From contig JAGADB010000174.1 in the NCBI GenBank assembly GCA_017613815.1, positions 1 through 6,489 of the forward strand: 6,489 bases of DNA. Direction: 5' to 3'. Source of the DNA: Clostridia bacterium (GTDB lineage: Bacteria > Bacillota > Clostridia > Oscillospirales > CAG-382). How positions within the stretch are numbered: the stretch's first letter is position 1; every line of letters begins with the position of its first letter. Below, one piece after another: positions 1-5,320 of the stretch. A program made the translations under genes and the position numbers. The notes beneath the pieces were generated by a model. It was not told the origin of the DNA and made no database searches. It was given only the letters and a program-made list of their open reading frames with translations.

Positions 1-119
1 AAGATGACAGTATTAAATTTGAATTGATAAACGATATGACCGATGATTATTTGGAAATAACTATCAATGCGGATCGTGTGACTGTCACTGCTGTTGATAC
101 TGAGGCAAACCGTTTCTAA
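1..119 (+). CDS. 3' end of an unidentified protein gene
   Basis: This is the tail of a gene that begins before the window. The reading frame with codons starting at position 3 stays open from the edge to a TAA at 117-119 and encodes 38 residues ending in TVTAVDTEANRF. The stretch alternates hydrophobic and polar residues (KFELIND, YLEITINADRVTVTAV), as in a small beta-sandwich or other beta-rich C-terminal domain, and has no membrane segment. A strong terminator follows 55 bp later, which supports this being the true end of a transcription unit. I do not recognise the family. Extracellular enzymes of Clostridia often end in such beta-rich modules, but that is only a guess. Confidence 0.7.
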   Translation, partial: DDSIKFELINDMTDDYLEITINADRVTVTAVDTEANRF

Positions 120-132
120 CAAAAATGGATAG

Positions 133-161
133 TTGACAAAATAAGCATATCGTCATAATAA
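133..161 (+). promoter_or_regulatory. possible sigma-A promoter just before a terminator
   Basis: TTGACA at 133-138, a 17-bp spacer and TAATAA at 156-161 form a good vegetative promoter match. The predicted start near 168 lies only a few bases before the terminator hairpin at 174-211, so a transcript would be roughly 45 nt. No gene on the + strand begins before 549. It may be a chance match in AT-rich DNA, or it may make a very short RNA. Confidence 0.35.
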
Positions 162-173
162 GAACGGTTAATG

Positions 174-211
174 CAGCTGCAGACACTAAAAAGTCTGCGG
201 CTGTTTTTTTT
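174..211 (+). terminator. intrinsic terminator of the upstream gene
   Basis: CAGCTGCAGAC (174-184) pairs over 11 bp with GTCTGCGGCTG (193-203), with one G-U pair and an 8-nt A-rich loop. Eight T residues follow directly (204-211). This is a textbook Rho-independent terminator and closes the transcription unit whose gene stops at 119. Confidence 0.93.
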
Positions 212-228
212 GTACTTAAAAAATCAAA

Positions 229-250
229 CAAAACCGCCTCCGCGGTTTTG
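229..250 (-). terminator. second, backup terminator behind the tRNA gene
   Basis: A perfect 9-bp inverted repeat, CAAAACCGC (229-237) and GCGGTTTTG (242-250), has a 4-nt loop. Read on the minus strand, the stem is followed by a T-rich tract (complement of 228-212, including six T in a row). On the + strand no T tract follows. It therefore most likely acts on minus-strand transcription, downstream of the first tRNA terminator at 283-317. Confidence 0.6.
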
Positions 251-282
251 CACCTCAATTCTTCATTATTAATTATTAATTC

Positions 283-317
283 AAAAGTCCCCGGAAACAG
301 ATGTTTTCGGGGACTTT
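283..317 (-). terminator. intrinsic terminator of tRNA-Arg
   Basis: On the minus strand, two bases after the encoded CCA, AAAGTCCCCG pairs with CGGGGACTTT. The stem can extend through GAAAAC/GTTTC to an ATCT loop. The 3' arm runs into CTTTTGAATT. The position directly behind the tRNA 3' end fits a dedicated tRNA terminator. Confidence 0.85.
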
Positions 318-318
318 C

Positions 319-395
319 TGGCGTTCCCGAGGTGATTCGAACACCCGACCTGCCGCTTAGGAGGCGGCTGCTCTATCCTGCTGAGCTACGGAAAC
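319..395 (-). tRNA. trnR: tRNA-Arg, anticodon CCU, with encoded CCA
   Basis: The minus strand folds into a complete 77-nt cloverleaf. The acceptor stem GTTTCCG pairs with CGGGAAC (one T-G pair) and is followed by discriminator G and an encoded CCA (319-321). The D stem is GCTC/GAGC, and the anticodon stem GCCGC/GCGGC encloses the loop CTCCTAA, giving anticodon CCU at positions 34-36. The variable loop is the short five-base AGGTC, and the T arm is GGGTG-TTCGAAT-CACCT. CCU reads the Arg codon AGG, which is common upstream-independent housekeeping function in bacteria. The gene has its own promoter and terminators and is a single gene, not part of a tRNA cluster here. tRNA genes are frequent integration sites, but no attachment-site duplication was seen in the window. 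Confidence 0.97.
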
Positions 396-416
396 GTATT
401 TTTTTATTACAAACAC

Positions 417-445
417 ATTATACACCATATTTTTGTTATTTTCAA
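417..445 (-). promoter_or_regulatory. sigma-A promoter of tRNA-Arg
   Basis: On the minus strand TTGAAA (complement of 440-445) and a perfect TATAAT (complement of 417-422) are separated by exactly 17 bp. The -10 box lies 21 bp before the tRNA 5' end, so the primary transcript would carry a leader of about 14 nt for RNase P to remove. This promoter diverges from the one at 483-511. Confidence 0.85.
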
Positions 446-482
446 GGGCAAAACAAAAAACGGCGTTATTATTTTATATATA

Positions 483-511
483 TTGACTTTTTATATATAT
501 AATGGTACAAT
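483..511 (+). promoter_or_regulatory. probable promoter of the GH39 operon
   Basis: TTGACT (483-488) and TACAAT (506-511) are spaced by 17 bp, putting transcription start near 518, about 30 bases before the first gene. A TATAAT at 498-503 is also present but is only 9 bp from this -35 box. Runs of alternating TA flank the -35 element on both sides (about 475-482 and 493-500). They could be an AT-rich regulator site or simply low-complexity DNA. Confidence 0.7.
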
Positions 512-548
512 TACTATGTATAACAATAATTAAAAGGAGAAAAATGCC

Positions 549-1865
549 ATGATGGAAGTAAAAGTCGACTTCAGCAAAAAAACAGGCGCTGTAAAACCCA
601 TGCACGCCGTAAACAACGGCCCCGTTTACAAATTCAGCGAGGACCAGAGAATCACAAACATTGACACCTACAGAGACGCGGGAATCCCGTATGCGAGAAT
701 TCACGACGCGTCGTTCTATTCTACCTACGGCGGAGAGCACTGCGTTGACGTTGCGAACATATTTACGAATTTCGACGCCGACGAGAACGACCCCGCAAGC
801 TACGATTTCACGCTTACCGACGAATACCTCCACACCATTGATTTTGCGGGTACGAAGACCTTTTACCGCCTCGGCTCCAAAATCGAGCACTGGCAGAAAA
901 AATACAACATTCTTCCGCCCAAGGATTTCGCAAAATGGGCGAGAATCTGCGAGCACATAGTAAAGCACTATACCGAGGGCTGGGCTGACGGCTTTCATTA
1001 CGATATGAAATACTGGGAAATCTGGAACGAGCCCGACTACGAAGCGTGCTGGGGCGGCACCAAGGAGCAGTATTTCGAGCTTTACGACATAGCCGCAAAG
1101 CACCTCAAGGCGACCTGCCCGAACATCAAAATCGGCGGTCCCGCACTATGCTGGGATATGGACTGGGCAAAGGAATTTTTAGCGCAGTTAAAGGCGCCGC
1201 TCGACTTCTTCTCGTGGCACTGCTACACGAGGGAGACCGAGGTCGTGAAGAAAAACATAAACACCTTCAGAAAAATGCTTGACGACGCGGGATTTCCTCA
1301 AGCCGAAAGCATTCTCGACGAGTGGAACTACGTGAGGAGCTTCATAGGCGACGACTGGATTTACTCCCTTCGCGCCGAAAAGGGACTTAAAGGCGCGGCA
1401 TACACCGCGGCGGTTATGTGCATAGGACAGAAAGAGCCGCTCGATATGCTTATGTACTACGACGCGCGCCCCTGCTCCATGAACGGACTGTACAGCACCG
1501 ACCTTGTGTGCGACGTGCTCAAAGGATACTATCCTTTCAAGATGTTCAACACGCTTTACAAACTGAAAGACGCGTATGAGACGGAATTTTCCGGCAACGC
1601 CTACGCATGCGCGGCGTCTGACGGAAGCAAGGCGGCGGTTATGGTAACGCATTTCGCCGAAGACGACGGTACGCCGGCCGATAAAATCGGAATAGATATA
1701 AAGGGCTTCTGCGGCGAAAACGGAGTAAAGGCAAAATACTTCTTACTCGACGAAAATCACGACCTTGAAGAAGTGAGAGAAGAGGTTTTCACGGGCGAAA
1801 GCTTCAAACCGATTTTGAATATCGGTCTTAACGCCTCGTATCTCATCGAACTTGAAAAAATATAA
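549..1865 (+). CDS. GH39-like glycoside hydrolase, first tandem copy
   Basis: This 438-aa protein looks like a retaining glycoside hydrolase of clan GH-A, closest by motif to GH39 (beta-xylosidase and alpha-L-iduronidase group). In the (beta/alpha)8 barrel I see WEIWNEPD with the likely acid/base Glu161, IGGPA at 195-199, DFFSWHCY at 219-226 (His224), and ILDEWNY with the likely nucleophile Glu258. Residues from about 315 on look like the C-terminal beta-sandwich of such enzymes. There is no signal peptide, so it should be cytoplasmic and act on imported oligosaccharides or glycosides; the exact substrate cannot be read from the sequence. AAGGAGA at 534-540 stands 8 nt before the chosen ATG. 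A second in-frame ATG follows at 552, and an out-of-frame ATG at 544 stops after two codons. The 549 start aligns with the paralogue downstream, with PMHAVNNGPV at the same offset. Fold and clan are firm; the family is probable. Confidence 0.88.
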   Translation: MMEVKVDFSKKTGAVKPMHAVNNGPVYKFSEDQRITNIDTYRDAGIPYARIHDASFYSTYGGEHCVDVANIFTNFDADENDPASYDFTLTDEYLHTIDFAGTKTFYRLGSKIEHWQKKYNILPPKDFAKWARICEHIVKHYTEGWADGFHYDMKYWEIWNEPDYEACWGGTKEQYFELYDIAAKHLKATCPNIKIGGPALCWDMDWAKEFLAQLKAPLDFFSWHCYTRETEVVKKNINTFRKMLDDAGFPQAESILDEWNYVRSFIGDDWIYSLRAEKGLKGAAYTAAVMCIGQKEPLDMLMYYDARPCSMNGLYSTDLVCDVLKGYYPFKMFNTLYKLKDAYETEFSGNAYACAASDGSKAAVMVTHFAEDDGTPADKIGIDIKGFCGENGVKAKYFLLDENHDLEEVREEVFTGESFKPILNIGLNASYLIELEKI

Positions 1866-1898
1866 AAAAATAATAATAAAACGAGAGGTGAAAGAAAA

Positions 1899-3224
1899 AT
1901 GGCAGAAATCACAGTAAAATTCAACGAAATCATCGGCAAAATCAAGCCCATGCACGCCGTAAACAACGGACCCGTTGACGGCGGCAGATTCGGCGGCAAC
2001 GTCGACCTCTTCAAGAAGGCGGGAATCCCCTACGCGAGAAACCACGACGCATCGTTCTCACGCATGTACGGCGCGGAGCACACGGTTGACGTGGCGTACG
2101 TGTTCCCGGATTTCAACGCCGACGAAAACGACCCGGCAAGCTACGACTTTTTCTACACCGACAAGTACGTAAAGGACTGCGAAAAGGCGGGAACGCACAT
2201 GTTCTACCGCCTGGGACACAGAATCGAGCACGAGGAGAAGAAGTACGGAACATTCCCGCCGAAAGACTTCAAAAAGTGGGCGAGAATCTGCGAGCACATC
2301 ATCAGACACTACACCGAGGGCTGGGCAGACGGTTTCCGCTTCAAAATGGAGTATTGGGAAATCTGGAACGAGTTCGACTGCTTAGGACCCAACAACACCA
2401 GACTCTGCTGGCAGGGCACCGACGAACAGTTCTATGAATTCTTCGAAATCGTTGCAAAGTACTTGAAGAAAAAGTTCCCGAAGCTCAAAATCGGCGGACC
2501 CGCATTCTGCAGCTACGACGAAAAAGAGGGCTTCCTGAAATATATGAAGGCGCACAAGGTGCCGATGGACTTCTATTCGTACCACTGCTATCCCAATGAA
2601 CCCAAAACCATGGTCGACCTCGCCGAAAGACAGCAGAAGTACCTCACAAAGTACGGCTACGGCAAGGTTGAGAAGATCCTCGACGAGTGGAACTACCTCT
2701 ACGGCTCATGGTGGGGCGAGGACATGGGACTCACCTATCAGACGATACAGTCGATAAAGGGCGCGGCATTCGTTACGGCATGCCAGATAGCGGCGCAGAA
2801 CACCCACATCGATATGCTTATGTACTACGACGCGCGTCCGCAGAACTCCTTCAACGGACTGTTCGGAAGGTCGCCCGTACAAATTCTCAAACCCTATTGG
2901 TCGTTCGTAACCTTCAACGAGCTGTATAAGCTTTCAAATCAGTGCAAAGCCGAAAGCGACAACAAGAACGTTTACACGCTCGCAGCCGCAAAGGGCGACA
3001 AGAAGGCCGTTCTCATTTCGTACTACGACAACACCGACAAGCTTAAAGCCAAAAAGATCAAGGTAAATCTTGAAAGCGTAAAGGCGGGCTCGCTTGCGGA
3101 AGTTTACATAGTAGACGCAAACAACGACTACAAAAAGGCGGTAAGCTTCGTTACGGGCGGAAGAAAAGCGGAACTCTATCTCGATATGGAACCCAATACC
3201 ATAGCGCAGATATTAATAAAGTGA
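1899..3224 (+). CDS. GH39-like glycoside hydrolase, second tandem copy
   Basis: This 441-aa paralogue of the gene before it lies 33 bp downstream in the same operon. AGAGGTG (1884-1890) is 8 nt before the ATG. Long blocks are identical in both proteins, for example KWARICEHI, HYTEGWADGF, YWEIWNE and LMYYDARP, and the N-terminal half is more alike than the C-terminal half. The likely acid/base is Glu158 in WEIWNEFD and the likely nucleophile Glu263 in ILDEWNY; His229 lies in YSYHCYP. It differs at WNEF, where most GH-A enzymes have WNEP, and it has an extra loop after the acid/base (about 161-170, with NNT and a Cys). Those changes sit beside the active site and suggest a different substrate or aglycone preference. 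There is no signal peptide. As with its partner, GH39 is the best motif-based family, and cytoplasmic glycoside breakdown is an inference. Confidence 0.87.
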   Translation: MAEITVKFNEIIGKIKPMHAVNNGPVDGGRFGGNVDLFKKAGIPYARNHDASFSRMYGAEHTVDVAYVFPDFNADENDPASYDFFYTDKYVKDCEKAGTHMFYRLGHRIEHEEKKYGTFPPKDFKKWARICEHIIRHYTEGWADGFRFKMEYWEIWNEFDCLGPNNTRLCWQGTDEQFYEFFEIVAKYLKKKFPKLKIGGPAFCSYDEKEGFLKYMKAHKVPMDFYSYHCYPNEPKTMVDLAERQQKYLTKYGYGKVEKILDEWNYLYGSWWGEDMGLTYQTIQSIKGAAFVTACQIAAQNTHIDMLMYYDARPQNSFNGLFGRSPVQILKPYWSFVTFNELYKLSNQCKAESDNKNVYTLAAAKGDKKAVLISYYDNTDKLKAKKIKVNLESVKAGSLAEVYIVDANNDYKKAVSFVTGGRKAELYLDMEPNTIAQILIK

Positions 3225-3315
3225 ATTCACACCGCATAAAATTGTGAAAGCAACAGCGTTTTTTGAGAAATTACGGTCAATTTTTGTAAAGTTCACAAAA
3301 AATTAACAAAAAACT
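3225..3315. other. AT-rich spacer after the GH39 operon, no clear terminator
   Basis: No gene is visible. A 10-bp palindrome GTGAATTCAC (3221-3230) overlaps the stop codon of the preceding gene. TTCACA (3226-3231) could instead pair with TGTGAA (3243-3248). A run of six T follows about ten bases later, so this is at best a poor terminator. TTTTTGT (3281-3287) and ACAAAAA (3295-3301) form an A/T hairpin close to the next promoter. Confidence 0.4.
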
Positions 3316-3355
3316 TTGACAAATTGTTGACAAACTCAAAAACCTATGCTAAAAT
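3316..3355 (+). promoter_or_regulatory. strong extended -10 promoter for the pilus cassette
   Basis: A consensus TTGACA (3327-3332), a 17-bp spacer and TAAAAT (3350-3355) preceded by TGC (3347-3349) give a promoter with a perfect -35 and an extended -10. A second TTGACA lies 11 bp upstream (3316-3321), so the motif TTGACAAA occurs twice in tandem. The duplicate could be part of a regulator site or an alternative -35. Transcription would start near 3362, about 450 nt before the pilin start codon. This is the best promoter in the window, as expected for an abundant surface protein. Confidence 0.88.
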
Positions 3356-3361
3356 ATACTG

Positions 3362-3812
3362 ATAAAATCTAATAAGTATGCCATTTGTATTTTTGCGAAC
3401 CTCGAAGCCGTTTTCGAGGGGCTTTTCTGCGCATATACCGTAAAGGAGCAAGCGGAAAGCCCTGAAAAAGCGGGAAACGGCGCAGAGGAGCGCTTAAATA
3501 AATATTGTTCTTGCACATATCGGAAGGAGGAGATGTTGTTTGAGTGTGCAAAGAAGTCCTGAAATTCTTGCTCGCGCAAAGCGCAACAGAATTCGGGGCA
3601 AACCCATACTTATACCGGCAGCTTTTCCTCCCGGCGCTTTATGAAGCACAAAGTAAAGCGAGTGAAAGAGTGAAAAACTGAAAAAGGTAACCAAACCCGG
3701 CAAACGCCAAAGGAAGAATTTCTAAAAGAGGGGCTTTTTGGAAGGACAACCGAGGCGCAAAAAATAATCCAAATCAAGCCCCGAAAATCTATATCGAAAG
3801 GAAACAAAAGAA
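3362..3812 (+). promoter_or_regulatory. long structured 5' leader of the pilin mRNA
   Basis: About 450 nt separate the promoter from the pilin and hold no convincing protein gene. Four inverted-repeat structures are visible. (a) CCTCGAA (3400-3406) pairs with TTCGAGG (3413-3419), and loop bases GCC (3407-3409) could pair with GGC (3420-3422) next to a short T run, as in a weak terminator or pseudoknot. (b) TCTGCG (3426-3431) pairs with CGCAGA (3481-3486), stacked on CCGT (3438-3441) and ACGG (3477-3480). (c) A bulged stem spans 3558-3597 and is capped by GCGC-AAA-GCGC. (d) A long stem spans 3730-3782. A possible 34-codon reading frame from TTG 3540 to TGA 3642-3644 has AAGGAGG (3524-3530) at a good distance, but it overlaps stem (c). 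I cannot match the whole to a known riboswitch. A regulatory or stabilising leader is an inference. Confidence 0.6.
3730..3782 (+). other. long stem-loop just before the pilin ribosome binding site
   Basis: GGGGCTT (3730-3736) pairs perfectly with AAGCCCC (3776-3782), and TTTGG (3737-3741) continues the stem with CCAAA (3769-3773) after a two-base bulge. This gives 12 bp around a 27-nt purine-rich loop. No T run follows the 3' arm, so it is not a terminator. It ends 14 nt before the AAAGGA ribosome binding site (3797-3802) and could protect the mRNA 5' side or affect ribosome loading. Confidence 0.6.
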
Positions 3813-5141
3813 ATGAAACAACTCACAAGAATCGCAGCGCTCGTGCTTGTAATCGCAGTAGTTACGGCAATGAGCGCAACAACCGTGTTTGCTGCAGCTG
3901 ACACCCTTACAAACGGCGTATACGGCGCATTCAGCACTCCGGACACCCCCACCGTCTCCTCCGAGGAGAAAATACTCGTAGTTAAGGAACTCGTATCGAC
4001 CAACGCTGACGCATCTACCGTCAACGCACCGACTATGAGCTACAACTACGAAATCACCGCAGGATCCAGCGGAAAAGAAATCACGGACGCTACCTCCGCT
4101 CACTCTCCCGCAACTTCCGTTACGGTAGAAACGAAGGCCGGCATCACGGCAGGTCTGTCCTACACGACGTCTCTTGCATGGACCCCCGCTGAAACACTCA
4201 CCGACGGCTCCAACTACAAGAACATCGAAATCGACTTTTCGGGCGTTAACTTCGGCGCAGCAGGCGTTTACAGATACGTTATCACCGAAAAACCCGCAAA
4301 CCAGACGACAGCTGCTAACATTTCAGCCGCTTACGCTGCAGCGGGCGTTACCGAAACGACCGGCACGCACGTTCGTTATCTCGACGTTTACGTTAAACCC
4401 TCCGCAACCTACACGGGCTCGCAGGGCGCAGACGACTGGGACGTTTACGGATACGTTTGCTTCACCAACAACAACGAAATCGACGCTACGGATTCTTCCA
4501 CTGTTGAACCCGACGTTGCGGCAGCAGTAAAGACGAACGGCTTCGTATCGGCATCAGGTGCAAACCCCGATACATACTACACCTTCAACGTAACGATCGA
4601 CAAGACCGTTTCCGGAGATACCTATCTCATGGCAACGCACGGCAAGTTCCCGTTCACGGTTGCTTTTGAAAACGCAACTGTAACGGCAAACGTACTTCCC
4701 ATCGTTACCGCTAACAGCTACGCTACGACAGGATCCGCTCTTTCGGCGGGCGACATCAACGCTATCACTGCTCACGACCCGACAATCGGACATCAGGGCA
4801 CGGTAACGTACACCGGTATTCCGAGCGGCACGAAAGTAACCGTATACGAAACCAACAACCAGACCGGTATCACCTACAGTGTTTCCGCATCCGGCGTTGA
4901 CACCAACTTCACGGCTGAATCGGTTGCAAATCCGAACAGCTCCAGCAGTGCAATAGCAAACGCACAGACGGCTCTCGTAGCAAACTCTGACAAGGCGTTC
5001 AGCTTCACGAACACCCTGCTTCTCATCTCCCCGACCGGATACGTTGCACGTATTGCTCCGTATACCATGATCCTCGGCGGAGGTATCGCACTTCTCCTTC
5101 TCAGCAGAAAGCATAAACGCGAAGAAGAGGAAGAAGCTTAA
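3813..5141 (+). CDS. sortase-anchored Spy0128/FctA-like pilin
   Basis: This 442-aa secreted protein has the plan of a Gram-positive pilus shaft subunit. Residues 1-27 are a signal peptide, cleaved probably after VFA. The first Ig-like domain (about 53-220) carries Lys58, the E-box GVYRYVITE with Glu159, and FTN with Asn219. The second (about 255-400) carries Lys264, Glu346 in VYETN, and Asn400 in FSFTN. Each set matches the Lys-Glu-Asn triad that forms internal isopeptide bonds in the Spy0128 family. The C terminus has ISPTG (405-409), a membrane span (about 415-430) and a short charged tail. ISPTG resembles the (Q/E)VPTG signal of FctA pilins more than LPXTG. The protein is poor in Lys outside the triads; Lys195 and Lys240 are possible attachment points for the next subunit, but I cannot decide. 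Spy0128 itself is shorter (about 340 aa). The start has AAAGGA 10 nt upstream, and the signal peptide fixes it. Confidence 0.9.
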   Translation: MKQLTRIAALVLVIAVVTAMSATTVFAAADTLTNGVYGAFSTPDTPTVSSEEKILVVKELVSTNADASTVNAPTMSYNYEITAGSSGKEITDATSAHSPATSVTVETKAGITAGLSYTTSLAWTPAETLTDGSNYKNIEIDFSGVNFGAAGVYRYVITEKPANQTTAANISAAYAAAGVTETTGTHVRYLDVYVKPSATYTGSQGADDWDVYGYVCFTNNNEIDATDSSTVEPDVAAAVKTNGFVSASGANPDTYYTFNVTIDKTVSGDTYLMATHGKFPFTVAFENATVTANVLPIVTANSYATTGSALSAGDINAITAHDPTIGHQGTVTYTGIPSGTKVTVYETNNQTGITYSVSASGVDTNFTAESVANPNSSSSAIANAQTALVANSDKAFSFTNTLLLISPTGYVARIAPYTMILGGGIALLLLSRKHKREEEEEA

Positions 5142-5157
5142 CATTTAATATTAAGCT
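5135..5157 (+). other. AT-rich hairpin across the pilin stop codon
   Basis: AGCTTAA (5135-5141) and TTAAGCT (5151-5157) pair perfectly over 7 bp with a 9-nt loop. The 5' arm includes the TAA stop of the pilin. No T run follows, so it is not a classical terminator. Confidence 0.4.
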
Positions 5158-5180
5158 CGGCACTCAGGCATAAATTGCTT

Positions 5181-5259
5181 TGTCCCGCCTGCCATGCGGC
5201 AGGCGGCCGACAGATGCGCCCGACAAAATCGGACGCGTCTGTGAGCCGAATTTTTCGGC
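5181..5259 (+). promoter_or_regulatory. cluster of GC-rich stem-loops between pilin and sipA
   Basis: Three stem-loops stand almost end to end. The first is a perfect 9-bp stem CCGCCTGCC-ATGC-GGCAGGCGG (5185-5206). The second is a 13-bp stem with one mismatch and one G-U pair (5210-5222 with 5230-5242, loop ACAAAAT). The third is GCCGAA (5245-5250) with TTCGGC (5254-5259). TGTC (5181-5184) could extend the first stem using GACA (5209-5212), which competes with the second stem. None has a proper T tract, so read-through into sipA is expected. Such clusters in pilus operons could block 3'-exonucleases and keep the pilin part of the mRNA more abundant. That role is inferred. Confidence 0.65.
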
Positions 5260-5290
5260 AGAGCAAAATTAGGCTTGTTTACCGAAAAAG

Positions 5291-5302
5291 TGTGATATCA
5301 CA
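5291..5302. promoter_or_regulatory. 12-bp perfect palindrome upstream of sipA
   Basis: TGTGATATCACA is a perfect palindrome 5 bp before the GGGGAGGTG ribosome binding site of sipA. The half-sites look like those of CRP/FNR-type regulators, but the 2-bp centre is shorter than the usual spacing, and no promoter is obvious nearby. It could be an operator or part of an RNA hairpin next to the ribosome binding site. Confidence 0.35.
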
Positions 5303-5320
5303 ATACGGGGAGGTGAAAAA

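Noticed and set aside
248..502. 84-codon + strand frame across the tRNA region
   Set aside because: It runs through the reverse complement of tRNA-Arg and its terminator and has no ribosome binding site.
474..1103. 209-codon open frame on the minus strand across the start of the first glycosidase
   Set aside because: It runs antisense to a clear enzyme gene, lacks a plausible ribosome binding site and protein signature, and is a by-product of codon bias in the sense gene.
3226..3265. terminator behind the second glycosidase gene
   Set aside because: The TTCACA/TGTGAA stem is only 6 bp and the T run begins about ten bases after it. It is too weak to call.
3442..3486. AAGGAGCAAGCGG and a later AGAGGAGC recalling a glycine riboswitch
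   Set aside because: The CTCTCAGG block and the second aptamer are missing. Only a generic purine-rich likeness remains.
3597..3605. GGGCAAACC resembling the core of a c-di-GMP-I (GEMM) riboswitch
   Set aside because: The second conserved block (GACGCAAAGCC type) and the closing tetraloop-receptor part do not follow in the right order. A short match alone is not enough.
3692..3716. AAACCCGGCAAACGCCAAAGG resembling part of a SAM-I riboswitch
   Set aside because: The P1 strand, the AGAGGTGGAGGGA-like 5' block and the 3' AGATGAGA part are absent, and a pilin would be an unusual target.
4554..5144. 196-codon open frame on the minus strand opposite the pilin
   Set aside because: The composition is rich in Cys, Arg and Val with no recognisable domain, and it mirrors the pilin codons. 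It is a shadow.
5291..5302. CRP binding site
   Set aside because: The half-sites TGTGA and TCACA are there, but the spacing is 2 bp instead of 6, so it is kept only as an unassigned palindrome.
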